Source: JAQVEM01 sp964603595 (GTDB taxonomy: Bacteria; Actinomycetota; Humimicrobiia; Humimicrobiales; Humimicrobiaceae). Taken from it: a stretch of 64,000 nt of DNA. The notes under the pieces are model-generated. The model was not told the origin of the DNA. It saw nothing but the letters and a program-made list of their open reading frames with translations, and did not search any database. Shown here one piece after another: positions 44,056-54,700 of this stretch. The stretch covers positions 1 to 64,000 of the forward strand of contig CAZRVN010000001.1 of assembly GCA_964603595.1 (NCBI GenBank), given 5' to 3'. Position 1 is the first letter of the stretch; every line of letters starts with the position of its first letter. The position numbers and the translations under genes are program-made.

Positions 44056-44901
44056 TTATGCTTTTTTTAGAATATTTTCAATTAATTTAGCAAATATTTT
44101 ACTTATAAATATTTCTTTTTTTTCACCTTTTTTATGACTGAACTTTTTATTCTCCTGATTATCGTAAGAAAATATATTTCTTATATGTGATATGCCAAGC
44201 ACTTTTACATTTAAAAAATTTGCCATTGTAACTTCGGGGATGGTTGACATTCCAACAGCGTCAGCCCCCAGTTTGTGAAGACATCTTGCTTCAGCTTTCG
44301 TTTCAAGTACTGGTCCCATTACTCCTGCATATACACCTGCTTGTAGTTTAAGCCCGGTATATACGGCTGCTTTTTTTGCAGTATCAATTAATTCTTTGTT
44401 GTAAGGGGAGCTCATATCAACGAAATAATCATAATCGCTGTTATATTTATTACCAAAGAACGGATTTTTAAACATAAGATTTATATGGTCTTTTATTATC
44501 ATAATATCATCCCTGGAGAAACGGGGATTTATTCCTCCTGCAGAATTGGTAATTATAAGGTTGCCAGAAGATAGATTGGATAATAGATTTACCGGGTATA
44601 CTATTTCATTTATATTATAACCTTCATATAGGTGCAATCTTCCGCAGAATACTAAAATATTTTTATTCCATATTTTTCCTGATACGATAGATTTTCCATG
44701 ACCGGGTATGGAAGGTTCCTTCATGTGAGGTATATCAAGGATGTCCAGGGTAATTTTATTCTGTATTGGTAAAAATTCTATACATTTTCCCAGAAATGAA
44801 CCCAGGATTAATCCAAAATCAATCTTTTCAGGTATCCGGGATTTAAGATATCTTACTGTATCTAAAATTTTTTCTTTTTCCAGGAAAGCAGGGACTATCA
44901 T
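44056..44901 (-). CDS. Purine nucleoside phosphorylase
   Basis: The 281-residue enzyme matches the trimeric PNP/MTAP family: IPGHGKSIVSGKIWNKNILVFCGRLHLYEGY, NLIITNSAGGINPRF, the phosphate- and base-site block GVYAGVMGPVLETKAEAR, and GADAVGMSTIPEVTMANFL. It splits purine nucleosides with phosphate for salvage. The usual TN before the base-contact Asn reads RN here (SHIRNIF), which keeps the Asn. It is divergent from the binding-protein gene at 45067, with a 165-bp AT-rich gap between. Confidence 0.93.
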   Translation of the reverse strand: MIVPAFLEKEKILDTVRYLKSRIPEKIDFGLILGSFLGKCIEFLPIQNKITLDILDIPHMKEPSIPGHGKSIVSGKIWNKNILVFCGRLHLYEGYNINEIVYPVNLLSNLSSGNLIITNSAGGINPRFSRDDIMIIKDHINLMFKNPFFGNKYNSDYDYFVDMSSPYNKELIDTAKKAAVYTGLKLQAGVYAGVMGPVLETKAEARCLHKLGADAVGMSTIPEVTMANFLNVKVLGISHIRNIFSYDNQENKKFSHKKGEKKEIFISKIFAKLIENILKKA

Positions 44902-45066
44902 TTGCTAAAGGGCATTGTAAATAAAAAAGAAATATTTTTTTAAATTTTAACATACTTTTATATTAAAAATAATTATTATTTTAGCTTTTTCTGATATAAT
45001 CTTTTTTATTGTTTTTATATGAGTATTTTTTTTAATTTGTAATTGTTTAGTAATTGTGGAGAGTAG

Positions 45067-46266
45067 ATGAGATTTAAAGGACCGCTATTTATTAGAGCTA
45101 CAAGATATTTTTCTTTAGCTCTACTAATTTTGATGCTTGTATTCATGCTGTCTAACCTTGGTGCATGTAATTCAAGAGAGAGAGTAATAAAAATAGGTTG
45201 CCAGGGGGTTCTTACAGGTGAATATAAATCCTTTGGAGAAGAACAGCTGATTAGTGTTGAGCTTGCTGCTTCAAAGTTATCTCCTGTAAGAGTAGGCGGA
45301 TTTGACTATGATATTGAGGTAGTTGTTAAAGATGATGAAGGAAATCCCGAGAAAGCTTTTCTGGTTGCACGGGAGATGGTGGATGAAGGGGTAGCTGCTG
45401 CAATTGGCTCTACTTTTGATGGTACAACAGAGGTTTCTTTACCGGTTTATGGAGAATACAGCATACCGCTAATTGCACCTTTTGCTCAAAAAACTGAAGT
45501 TTCTAAGGAAGGAGACCTCTTTTTCAGGATGATAATTAATAATGAACAAAAGGTAAAAAATATTGCTAATTTTATTAGGGACGAAATTAATCCTCAAAAA
45601 ATTTTACTTATCAACAACCGGGAAGAATATTCCATAAAACTTGTAGATTATTTATGGAGCGTGTTATCTGATTATGGCATAGAGCTGGTAGGAATAAAGC
45701 CGATGTCAATACAGATAGAAGAGGAAGATGCAGGGATTATAGCAGAGAATCTGTTAATAGAAGGGCCTGATACTATATTTTTTTGCGGGGATTATAATGA
45801 GCTTGCAACTCTTATGGAAAAAGCAAGAGAAGCTGGGCTGCAGTCAAGATTTATAACTGAGACACTGGGGATGGATGATAGTATTTTTGTTTTGGCTGAT
45901 GTCCAGTACCTGGAGGGACTAATTGCAGTGATACCAGACCCCCCTTCACTAGCAATGTATTCACAGGATTCCAGAGCAGTGAGCTTCTGGCATGATTTTA
46001 ATAATTACCTGGATCAAATGGATGGTACGGATATAAGCATTGAAGGGCCTGGTAAATATGCACCTTATTGTTATGATTCTGTTTTTATGATATTAGAAGC
46101 TATGAAAAGGGCGAATTCTATATTACCCGGTGATTTTTCTGATGAGCTTAAAGATATGTCCTATGATGGTGTGGTGGGTCATATTGAGTTTGATTCCAAC
46201 GGTGACAGATTGGAACCAGAGTCAACTATTTTTATTGTAAAAGACGGTGCATGGGTAAGATATTGA
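45067..46266 (+). CDS. Branched-chain amino acid/amide-binding lipoprotein (ABC substrate-binding family)
   Basis: The 399-residue protein has a hydrophobic signal with lipobox LGAC (Cys34), then the type I periplasmic-binding fold of the LivJ family: IKIGCQGVLTGEYKSFGEEQLISVELA, VVVKDDEGNPEKAFLVAREMVDEGVAAAIGS, and IPLIAPFAQ. It sits outside the cell on a lipid anchor and probably binds an amino acid or amide. No permease or ATPase genes are adjacent, so it may feed a transporter elsewhere or act as a sensor. The downstream gene is convergent. Confidence 0.88.
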   Translation: MRFKGPLFIRATRYFSLALLILMLVFMLSNLGACNSRERVIKIGCQGVLTGEYKSFGEEQLISVELAASKLSPVRVGGFDYDIEVVVKDDEGNPEKAFLVAREMVDEGVAAAIGSTFDGTTEVSLPVYGEYSIPLIAPFAQKTEVSKEGDLFFRMIINNEQKVKNIANFIRDEINPQKILLINNREEYSIKLVDYLWSVLSDYGIELVGIKPMSIQIEEEDAGIIAENLLIEGPDTIFFCGDYNELATLMEKAREAGLQSRFITETLGMDDSIFVLADVQYLEGLIAVIPDPPSLAMYSQDSRAVSFWHDFNNYLDQMDGTDISIEGPGKYAPYCYDSVFMILEAMKRANSILPGDFSDELKDMSYDGVVGHIEFDSNGDRLEPESTIFIVKDGAWVRY

Positions 46267-46268
46267 TA

Positions 46269-47147
46269 TTAATCAGGAACTATAAAGTTTAGATTCCCGG
46301 GCATTATCCTAAAAGTGGCCGGAAGCTTACAGATATATTCTCCATCTGCAAAGACGCTGAACTGGTATTCACTATCTATTTTTATCATGCTGGTTCTAAA
46401 GATTTCAACATGTCTGTCAGATGTATGTTCTCCTTTATATACTTTTGGAAAGATTTTTATAAAATGCATCTTGTTAATTTTTTTTATGATGCAGACATCA
46501 AAGAGCCCGTCTTCAGGGCTGGCTTCAGGGGTTATTTTCATACCGCCTCCGTACATGGCCATATTAGAAACTGCAATCATCATTCCATAAAATTCTCTGT
46601 TGTTATTGACATAATTTATAAAAAATTTCCTGGGCTTAAATGTAATAAGAGTTTCATATACTGCGTAGTTATATCTGGCCGGCCCTTTAAGGGGAAGGCG
46701 GGTATTATTTGCGAGATAATTTACCTGTGAGTCAAATCCTGAACCGGCAATACACAAATAATAATATCTGTCATTTATCAGTCCCGTATCAATTTTTTTT
46801 ATCTTTCCTTTATTTATAATCTGGCAGCATTTTCTTATATCAGGACTTATTCCAAGACAGGTAGCAATATCATTACCGGAACCCGTAGGTATTACTCCTA
46901 TTTTTTTACCAGTTCCGGCAAGGGCATTTGCTATATAATGAATTGTTCCATCGCCTCCGACTGCTATAAAATTAGAAAAACCTTTGTTAAGATTGGCCTT
47001 TGTAGTTTTTATAATATCAGCAGAGCTTCTGCTTATGTGAAGGAGGTAATCCATTCTGTATTTTTTAAATTCCGACTCAATAAGATCCCTGAGCCCCAGC
47101 ACCCTGCCTTTTGCTGCAGAAGGATTTAAGATGATTAGAGTTTTCAT
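46269..47147 (-). CDS. Diacylglycerol/lipid kinase family protein
   Basis: The 292-residue protein has the DAGK catalytic-domain hallmarks: LIILNPSAAKGRVLG at the start, AVGGDGTIHYIANAL (about 63-77), GVIPTGSGNDIATCLG (about 84-99) and the C-terminal FADGEYICKLPATFRI. Members phosphorylate diacylglycerol or related lipids, or polyprenols, at the membrane. It is a single gene between the binding protein and the AmaP-like gene. Confidence 0.92.
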   Translation of the reverse strand: MKTLIILNPSAAKGRVLGLRDLIESEFKKYRMDYLLHISRSSADIIKTTKANLNKGFSNFIAVGGDGTIHYIANALAGTGKKIGVIPTGSGNDIATCLGISPDIRKCCQIINKGKIKKIDTGLINDRYYYLCIAGSGFDSQVNYLANNTRLPLKGPARYNYAVYETLITFKPRKFFINYVNNNREFYGMMIAVSNMAMYGGGMKITPEASPEDGLFDVCIIKKINKMHFIKIFPKVYKGEHTSDRHVEIFRTSMIKIDSEYQFSVFADGEYICKLPATFRIMPGNLNFIVPD

Positions 47148-47429
47148 TATTTTGCCTTACAGGTAAAGTTAATAACCCTAACATTACTGTCACATGAAGC
47201 ATTTTAGCATATGTATCGGACGAAGGTAACTATACAATAAATAAAATAGCAATTAGTAAAGTTTTTTCCAGAATAATATATTTAATTTAGTTATTTTTTT
47301 TAGCTATTTTTCAATGTTTCTTGAAGAAAATTTTAGCTAATACAATACTTACGATTTATTGACTTTTTAATTGGGCTATTATAATCTTTGAGTTGTTTAT
47401 CAGCGGTTAGGGGTTTAAGGAGGCATTTA
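47148..47429 (+). promoter_or_regulatory. Upstream region of the AmaP-like gene
   Basis: The region holds TTGACT (47359-47364) and TATAAT (47380-47385) with a short 15-bp spacer, and a very strong AAGGAGG ribosome site just before the ATG at 47430. The rest is AT-rich without ORFs. The same reading frame is open upstream to 47388, but the ribosome site clearly selects 47430. Confidence 0.5.
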
Positions 47430-48071
47430 ATGAATGTGTTTAATAAAATAATCGTTATTTTAATCCTGGTCTTTCTTGTAGGTTTATCAGCTGTTTTTAT
47501 GGTAGATGTTTTTATAGGATATTTTAACTGGTCAGAAATAGCTTCAAGAATAATAAATCCGGAATACAGCGTGAATAAATTAGTTGGCTTCCTTGCATCG
47601 CTGGCTGTATTTGCTATAAGCATATTTTTATTATTAATGGAATTTTATAGAAGAAGGCCAAGAGTAGCAAATATATCAAGTTCCGATACAGGGAATGCTA
47701 TGGTAACGCTGGATACAGTTTCAAACCAGGTAAGAAATGAGGTACTGAAAATAGATAGTCTTTATGATGTAAAAGTAAAAATTATCCCGAAAGCAGCAGG
47801 GATTATAATTAATATGAACGCACGGTTAAAGGAGAATGTTGATATTCCTGAAAAGATGAAGGAAATAATAAATAGAGCCAGTGGTATGGTTTCGGATAAG
47901 CTGGGCATAAAAGTTATAAAAACAAACCTTACTATAGTCGAACTGATTCCCGGGAAAAAAGGCAGAGCGGAAAGAAAAGAAGAAGAAAATGCAGGAGCCG
48001 GGGAAATTGATAAGGAGATTGAGATATCGGAAGAGATACCCGGTAAAGAAGAAGAAAAAGATAATGATTAG
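47430..48071 (+). CDS. Alkaline shock response membrane anchor protein (AmaP-like)
   Basis: From the ATG at 47430 (213 residues) the protein has two transmembrane helices (about 5-28 and 45-68), a short basic loop, then an Asp23/DUF322-like domain with DTVSNQVRNEVLKIDSLYDVKVKIIP and VDIPEKMKEIINRASGMVSDKLGI. The C-terminal tail is acidic and low in complexity. In Staphylococcus AmaP anchors the Asp23 stress protein to the membrane. A partner Asp23 gene is not visible in the window. A tRNA gene follows 14 bp after the stop. Confidence 0.84.
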   Translation: MNVFNKIIVILILVFLVGLSAVFMVDVFIGYFNWSEIASRIINPEYSVNKLVGFLASLAVFAISIFLLLMEFYRRRPRVANISSSDTGNAMVTLDTVSNQVRNEVLKIDSLYDVKVKIIPKAAGIIINMNARLKENVDIPEKMKEIINRASGMVSDKLGIKVIKTNLTIVELIPGKKGRAERKEEENAGAGEIDKEIEISEEIPGKEEEKDND

Positions 48072-48085
48072 GCGGTCTCCGTAAT

Positions 48086-48159
48086 GCGGGCTTAGTATAG
48101 CGGTAATACATGAGCTTCCCAAGCTCAAGAGGCGGGTTCAACTCCCGTAGCCCGCTCCA
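48086..48159 (+). tRNA. tRNA-Gly (anticodon CCC)
   Basis: The 71-nt cloverleaf runs from GCGGGCT (acceptor) to AGCCCGC, with discriminator T and an encoded CCA at 48157-48159. D arm GTAT-AGCGGTA-ATAC, anticodon arm TGAGC-TTCCCAA-GCTCA and T arm with TTCAACT are all paired. The loop TTCCCAA gives anticodon CCC, which reads GGG codons of glycine. Confidence 0.95.
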
Positions 48160-48314
48160 GAAATAGTTTAATGTATGAAGAGAAATCTAATTTAATTAAA
48201 TGTAATTTTATTTTTTGAATTTATTTAAAAATAACTTTAGAAAAAGTGTATAGTATATTCATTATAGTTAGAAGGATTTAAAAATATGGGATTTCTAGAA
48301 AGGAAGTGTTAAAT

Positions 48315-48467
48315 ATGACAGATATACTATCAGAACTTGATAAATATATCCCTGAAGGCAATCCCAGAAAATGGGCAAAGCTTTCCAGCGATATTGATTT
48401 TAGAAGACTTCAGTTAACCATTCTAAAGGAAATATTAATTGAGCTTAGACAAATTAATGCCAAGTGA
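48315..48467 (+). CDS. Small ORF of 50 codons before the helicase-nuclease genes
   Basis: ATG at 48315 follows a good AAAGGAAG ribosome site and the stop directly abuts the helicase-nuclease gene. The peptide begins MTDILSELDKYIPEGNPRKW and continues as a charged helix (LQLTILKEILIELRQINAK). It has no hydrophobic segment. No family was recognised. The spacing and ribosome site make it a likely real small protein, possibly an accessory of the helicase-nuclease pair, but that link is positional only. Confidence 0.62.
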   Translation: MTDILSELDKYIPEGNPRKWAKLSSDIDFRRLQLTILKEILIELRQINAK

Positions 48468-48470
48468 TTG

Positions 48471-51400
48471 ATGTTGGATGACAGTCTGATAGATATTATT
48501 AAAAAGGGGAAAAGCAACTTTCTGGTAATCGGACCTCCAGGTTCAGGAAAAACCCATACTCTTTTAGAGCTGGTCAGGTATCTGGTTAATGTAAAAAAAA
48601 TCAATCCGGAGAAACTGCTTGTTTTTTGCTTTAACCGGAGATGGTCAAAACTCATAAGGGAGCAAGCAGCCTCTTTAATTAACCGGAGTATACTGGAAAT
48701 TCCTATAGAAACTTTTCATTCTTTTTGTACCAGATTTATAGCAGAAGCAAAAAATTTTTTATATAAGGAAAGCTCTGGTAAAAATAACTCACCCGGAAGC
48801 GAGGATAGAGCCAATCCTTTTGAAGATATAATAATATTAAACTCTGTGCAGCAGTGGGAGTTTCTTAAAAGTATTATTAAAAATCTTGATGGTAAAAAAT
48901 ATCCCAGAACCTCTAAATACATAAATAGCAATCCGTTTATAGAAAGCAGCTTTGTCCAGGAAGTTTTTGATTTTATACTACGTGCTCAGGAAAATCTATT
49001 TACTCCGGAAGAACTGTCAGATAAATTTACACCGTTTTTTAACCCCCTCCTTTCAGAGCTTGCCGGAATATATTTAAGGTATATAGAGGAACTTAAAAAA
49101 GACAACCTTTACAATTATGGGATGTTGCTGACAGAAGCAGTTAGTATATTAAAAGAACAAAAAGAAATCAGGAATTATTACAGGGAAAGATATGAGTATA
49201 TAATTGTTGATGAATTACAGGAGATAAATAAAGCTCAATTTGAAATTGTTAATTGTATTTCAGATTCCAACTGCATTTTTTTCGGAAATGACGATCAATC
49301 TGTTTATACTTTCAGGGGCTCCGCTCTGGATATTTTTAAATCGGTTTATCTTAAGCTCAGACCGGAAAATGTATATTTTTTAAAGAGGAATTACAGAAGC
49401 ATAGGTATCATAAATGAAACATGCTCAAGGTTTATAAATCTGGCTGGAAACAGGATATCAAAAGAATCTGCTGTTTCCAATAATAATTCAACTGGAGAAT
49501 TGCTGGTTAAGGATTTTTACACATTACTGGAGGAAGCTAATTTTATCTGCAATAAAATCAAGCATCTTTATCTTAATAGAGGTGTAAAGCTTGAGGAAAT
49601 GGCAGTAATAATCAAAGGGCTTGGTTATGAAACCCATATTATTGAAAGTGCTTTAATTCAAAATAGAATTCCTTTTGTAAGAAGGGGAACAAGGAATCTT
49701 CTTGATAACAGGATTGTTAAGTATCTGCTTAGCTTCCTAAGATTTCTGGTTGCTGTAAAAGAGATAGAAAATTTGCAGGAAGAAGATATTAGTGGCAAGA
49801 GTAGTAATAAGGAAAGTAATAATTACGTCAACAATAATAGTTTACATCTTAAGCTGGATAGTCTTATAGAAAATATAATGCTATCTGAAATTATAAATTT
49901 GGAACCGGTATTTTTTAAGAAAATAAGAAAGTCTTATTCAGGAAGAAATGGAAGTGATGAAGTAGATTTTAAAAATTTATGGGATTATTTTAAAAGCTCC
50001 TGTAAAAAAGAAAAAAGAAAAAAGAATAAAAATAAAGAAATTTTTAAGGTAATTACCTTTGTTTCAGCTGTAAATAAATTAATAAAAATAATGGAAGCCA
50101 GGGATGTATTTGAATTTTTACTGGTTCTTGTACGTGATGAAAGAGTAGGTGTTTTAAAATATTTATTGGCAGGAAGAAGTAAAGCTGGCAGCAAAAACTA
50201 CTGGAATAATTTAAGCGATTTCTTAAGTAATGTTAAGGATTTTAGTATAAAAAATAAGCCAAACGGGGTTGAATCATATATAAATTTTATTGATAACATT
50301 ATTGAGAGTAAATTTACGGAAGAAATAGAGGAAAGCACAAGGGATTTAGTTCAGCAGGGTTCGGTTAACATTCTTAGTTTTCATCAGTGCAAGGGGATGG
50401 AGTTTAAAGCTGTATTTATACCATTTATTAATCAGAATTATCTTCCGGCAAAATTTATTACAACTCAGGCATTTGATATACAGATATTTAATTATTTAAA
50501 CGGTGCCGGCAAGCTTGAGCCAGGAGAGCTAAAAAAAGAACACCTCTATGGCGAAATGAAGCTTTTCTATAATGGGATTACGAGAGCAAAAGAGTATCTG
50601 TATGTTACTTCCAGCAGCAGGATAAAATCCATAATTTTTGAGAAAATCAGGGATATTTCTAATGATTTAAATCATAAATTTAAGAAAGCAGATAAGCACA
50701 GAAACAATGGATACAAAGAGGATAGGGAAAAGATAGAAGGAGAGGGCAAGTCTAAAGACAGCAAAATAACCGGGATAGAGAAGGTGCCGGATTTTGATTT
50801 AAATAATTTGTGGCTAGTCAGGAAGAAAACACTGGTTGCTACTTACAAAATGAGCGAGGGATTAGAGCTTGACCGTAGAAGCTATCTAAATAAGATCGCT
50901 ATTTTAAAACATTTTTATAACCCGGAGAATTGGTGGAATTTTATTAAAACTACAGAGAATAGCAAAAATCCTTTTGTTTCTTTTCCAGCATCATTTTCAC
51001 ATAGCAGTATATATACATTTATGGATTGCCCGTTTAAATATAAAATAAGGTATTATTTAAATTTAAGGGAAGAGGATAGTCTGAGTATTATAATCGGAAT
51101 AATTTATCACCGGATAACAAGCAGGTTTTTTGAAAGTAAAAACGACTACAGCTGGGGGAAACTTGTAAAAATAATAAATGAGGCATTTGATGATTTTAAT
51201 TTTGAGTATAAGTTTGTGAAGAGAGACTTAAAAGAGAAGGCGCTTATACAATTTGAAAATTTTTATAAGAATCAGATGCCAGCAAATCCCAGTGATTCTA
51301 TTGTTGAAAGAGAATTTTCATTTAAAATGGATGATGAAATAATAAGAGGGAGAATAGACCAGATTAATTTTATTGATAAGAACAATATTGAGCTTGTAGA

Positions 51401-51725
51401 TTATAAGTCAAGCTCAACTTCATATAGTGATAAAAAACTTAAAGAGGAATTGCAGTTGAAGTTATACAGGATGGCCCTGGAACTGAGTGAGGACCTAAAA
51501 GAATTAAAGCACATGAATGTGGAAATGAAATATATATGTCTGGGTAATTTAGAAAAGACCGTCTCAATTCTACCACCGGAGTATTATGATTTTGATGAGG
51601 TAAAAAATATATTAAAGGAAAGCATTATTATAATCAAAAGTGGCAAATTTAGTCCGGAACCAAAAAATTATAATTCATGCTTAAACTGCGGATTTAAAGT
51701 TTTATGTCCGAGATATTATGGCTAA
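48471..51725 (+). CDS. UvrD-like helicase with C-terminal PD-(D/E)XK nuclease (AdnA/AdnB or AddB-like subunit 1)
   Basis: The protein of about 1084 residues has a superfamily 1 helicase part: Walker A GPPGSGKTHTLLEL (about 22-35), Walker B YIIVDELQEINKAQF, motif III GNDDQSVYTFRG, NYRS, and motif V LSFHQCKGMEFKAVFIPF. The C-terminal RecB-like nuclease has GRIDQINF, LVDYKSSS and the QLKLYRMAL helix. Four cysteines (MDCPFKYKIRYY plus C-x2-C-x5-C at the end) can hold an iron-sulphur cluster. With the next gene it should form a heterodimer that resects double-strand breaks. ATG at 48471 follows an in-frame TTG at 48468. Confidence 0.88.
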   Translation: MLDDSLIDIIKKGKSNFLVIGPPGSGKTHTLLELVRYLVNVKKINPEKLLVFCFNRRWSKLIREQAASLINRSILEIPIETFHSFCTRFIAEAKNFLYKESSGKNNSPGSEDRANPFEDIIILNSVQQWEFLKSIIKNLDGKKYPRTSKYINSNPFIESSFVQEVFDFILRAQENLFTPEELSDKFTPFFNPLLSELAGIYLRYIEELKKDNLYNYGMLLTEAVSILKEQKEIRNYYRERYEYIIVDELQEINKAQFEIVNCISDSNCIFFGNDDQSVYTFRGSALDIFKSVYLKLRPENVYFLKRNYRSIGIINETCSRFINLAGNRISKESAVSNNNSTGELLVKDFYTLLEEANFICNKIKHLYLNRGVKLEEMAVIIKGLGYETHIIESALIQNRIPFVRRGTRNLLDNRIVKYLLSFLRFLVAVKEIENLQEEDISGKSSNKESNNYVNNNSLHLKLDSLIENIMLSEIINLEPVFFKKIRKSYSGRNGSDEVDFKNLWDYFKSSCKKEKRKKNKNKEIFKVITFVSAVNKLIKIMEARDVFEFLLVLVRDERVGVLKYLLAGRSKAGSKNYWNNLSDFLSNVKDFSIKNKPNGVESYINFIDNIIESKFTEEIEESTRDLVQQGSVNILSFHQCKGMEFKAVFIPFINQNYLPAKFITTQAFDIQIFNYLNGAGKLEPGELKKEHLYGEMKLFYNGITRAKEYLYVTSSSRIKSIIFEKIRDISNDLNHKFKKADKHRNNGYKEDREKIEGEGKSKDSKITGIEKVPDFDLNNLWLVRKKTLVATYKMSEGLELDRRSYLNKIAILKHFYNPENWWNFIKTTENSKNPFVSFPASFSHSSIYTFMDCPFKYKIRYYLNLREEDSLSIIIGIIYHRITSRFFESKNDYSWGKLVKIINEAFDDFNFEYKFVKRDLKEKALIQFENFYKNQMPANPSDSIVEREFSFKMDDEIIRGRIDQINFIDKNNIELVDYKSSSTSYSDKKLKEELQLKLYRMALELSEDLKELKHMNVEMKYICLGNLEKTVSILPPEYYDFDEVKNILKESIIIIKSGKFSPEPKNYNSCLNCGFKVLCPRYYG

Positions 51726-54700
51726 AAAAATTAAGGAAACCAGAGAGCAACTGAATATAATTAAAAGCACAGCTGATGTAAAGAGGGTAATAGCGTCTGC
51801 GGGCTCGGGCAAAACAATGGTTTTGACCAATAGTATTATAGAAATTTTAAAGAAAGGTCTCTGCAGCCCTGATAAAATACTTGCTATTACCTTTACCAGA
51901 AATGCTGCTGAAAATATAAGGTTGAGGATTAAGGAAAATATAAAAAGGGATATTGATTCTGAAGCAATAGATATATTCACTTTTAATTCTTTTGGCAATG
52001 AAATTATCTATGAAAACAGTTTTGAATTTGGCCTGGGAAAAGATTTTACAATAATAAATAACAGTAAAGCATGGCAGATATTATATGGAATATTTAATGG
52101 GTCCAGTCCGAAATACCTGAAGACAGGTAAAAAAGTCGGGGAATTCGTACAGAGATTGCTGGATTATATAGAAAGCTTAAAGAATAATCTAATATCTGTG
52201 GGCGAGCTTAAAAAATACCTTAAGAATTATAAGGAAGTTCTTTCCTGCTATAAAAGCAAAGCATTAAGGAATAAAGAAGTAGAGTTGATAAATATTCAGA
52301 AAGAATTATTTGATATATACCAGGAATATGAAGAGAAAAAGATGAAAAGCAACTGCATAGATTATCCCGACCAGGTATTATTGCCTTATTTCTTGCTCCA
52401 GAGGAAAAAGTCGGTAAGAGCAAGGTATCAGCAGAAATACAGGTATGTATTTGTAGATGAATTCCAGGATACTAATATAGCTCAGGCATATCTGCTTTCC
52501 ATGCTTTATTACCCGGGACATAATAAGATGGTTGTAGTGGGTGATGATGACCAGGGAATTTATTCTTTCAGGGGCGCCTGTGTGGAAAATATATTAAATT
52601 TCCATAAGTTTGAAAAATTCAAAAACAGCCATGTTAGCGATTTTTACCTTAATACAAATTTCAGGTCAGGTGATGATATTGTAAATGCAATAGCTGACAT
52701 CATTTCTTCAAATAAAAAAAGGTTTGAGAAAAAATTTAAGGCCGGGGACAGCCGTAAGAAATCGGAATTGGTTTTTTATTCCAAAAAAACACATACAGAA
52801 GAAGCAGCAGAAATTGCAAAAATTATTAAGTATCTGGCAGCCAGGGGGATTAAATTAAAGGAAATGGCAATACTTGCCAGAAGAAAGAAGTTCGAGTGCA
52901 TTATAAGGGAGCTTGAAGCAAGTGATATTAAATTTGAGCTGATAGGAGGAAAAAATTTTTTCTTTGAACCTGAGATATTATTTATTATTTCCTGGCTTAA
53001 TGTGGTTGAAGATATAAATGATGAGATATCAATGGTGTATCTTCTTAAATCAGGAAAATATAAAATTTGCGACAGGGACATATTTTTTATTAAGAGAAAT
53101 CCTTCGAACATTAATAAAACTTTAAAAATAATTGATGGGATAATTAATTCTGAAGAGAATCCAAACGTAAGTAAAGAAGCAAAAGGAAGGTTAGCAAATT
53201 TTTTAAACAGTTATAAACTTTATATACAAAAATCGGGGGAAATGGAGTTAAAAGAATTAATCAGTTTGATTATAGAGGATTCAGGGATAATAAATGAATT
53301 AAGGTCAACCTTTGGTTCCGCTGCCAGAAGAAAAGTTAAAAATATTGAAAGTCTTATAAGGGTTGCTTCTGACTTTCAGAAGAGTTATGCGGAGAGCAAT
53401 CTTTCAGCTTTTATAACTTTTCTAAAAGATGTGGCAAAGACAGACTATGATAACCCGGACAAAATGGAATTTTCAGGTGAAAATTCAGTAAAAATAATGA
53501 GTATCCACGCTGCGAAAGGGCTTGAATTTGAAGTAGTTTTTTTGCCGATGCTCTGGAAGAATGATCATGAAGGAAGAAATTCAAATAAGGGCTTTTTAAT
53601 TCCTGCTGAATTGAGGAAGGACAATAGTATATGGAAGGAAAAAAAGAATTTTAAAAGTGCAAAAAGCTTCAGCAATGCTTTAAAAGATATAAAAATTGAG
53701 GAAGAGAGAAGAGTATTTTATGTTGGATGCAGCAGGGCAAAAAAATTACTGGTTCTCTCACACAGTGAATATGAAGATAAAACAGCTTATCATAATGAGA
53801 GCGCCAGCCCGAAGGGAATCGTATCTTTCTTTGATGATATTATAAATAAAGAGAGTAAATTAAAGATTATAAACAATGAAGGAGCCGGTTTCATAAAAGC
53901 AAAATACGGTAAGGATTTTAAAGATGTTTGCCAAAGCTACAGAGATGCTTTTAATTTTATAAAATCCAAAAAAAAAGAAGAAAAGAAAACCCCGATATTA
54001 AATGGAATCAGATGGCAGGATGTCCAGGAAATTCTGGCAGGTAAGATCCTAAAAACTGACAGCAGGTGGGAAAAAGATTTTAAAAGCCGGGAGATAATAA
54101 ATAAAATTAATTCCGGATTGATTTACGAAAGCAGAGAAGAAGGGAAGGTAAATACGAACTTTTTCCCTTTAACACGGATCCTGGATTATAAGAGATGCCC
54201 GTTATTATACAGATGGAAATACATTTATTTAATACCTGATAAGGTCAGTAAAGCGGTTACAAGGGGTGAAGAGATTCACAAGTATCTAGAGAATATAGCT
54301 TTAGCCGGGTTTAATAATAGTAAAATTACTAAAGATATAATTTTATCCCGGTTTAAGGATAAAGAGTCAAAAGATTATATAAGTAAATTTCTTGAAAGCG
54401 ATTTATGGGATTTTTCTCTCGTAAAATCAATGATGCTTGAGCAGCTTTTTTACTGGAGAATTAAAAATTATTTTATTTCTGTCAAACTGGACAGGGTTGA
54501 TATTAATAAAGATAATAAAATTAGTGTAATTGATTATAAAATTTCAGGTTATAATGAAAGTAGCGATGCTACATTTCAGAATGATTCTAAAGCTTTGCAT
54601 GAATTCCAGATAAAGGCCTATATTGCAGCATTATCTGAAATATACAGGAAACCGGTGGAAGATATCACAGGTTTACTTCTTTATTTAAAGGATGGCACAA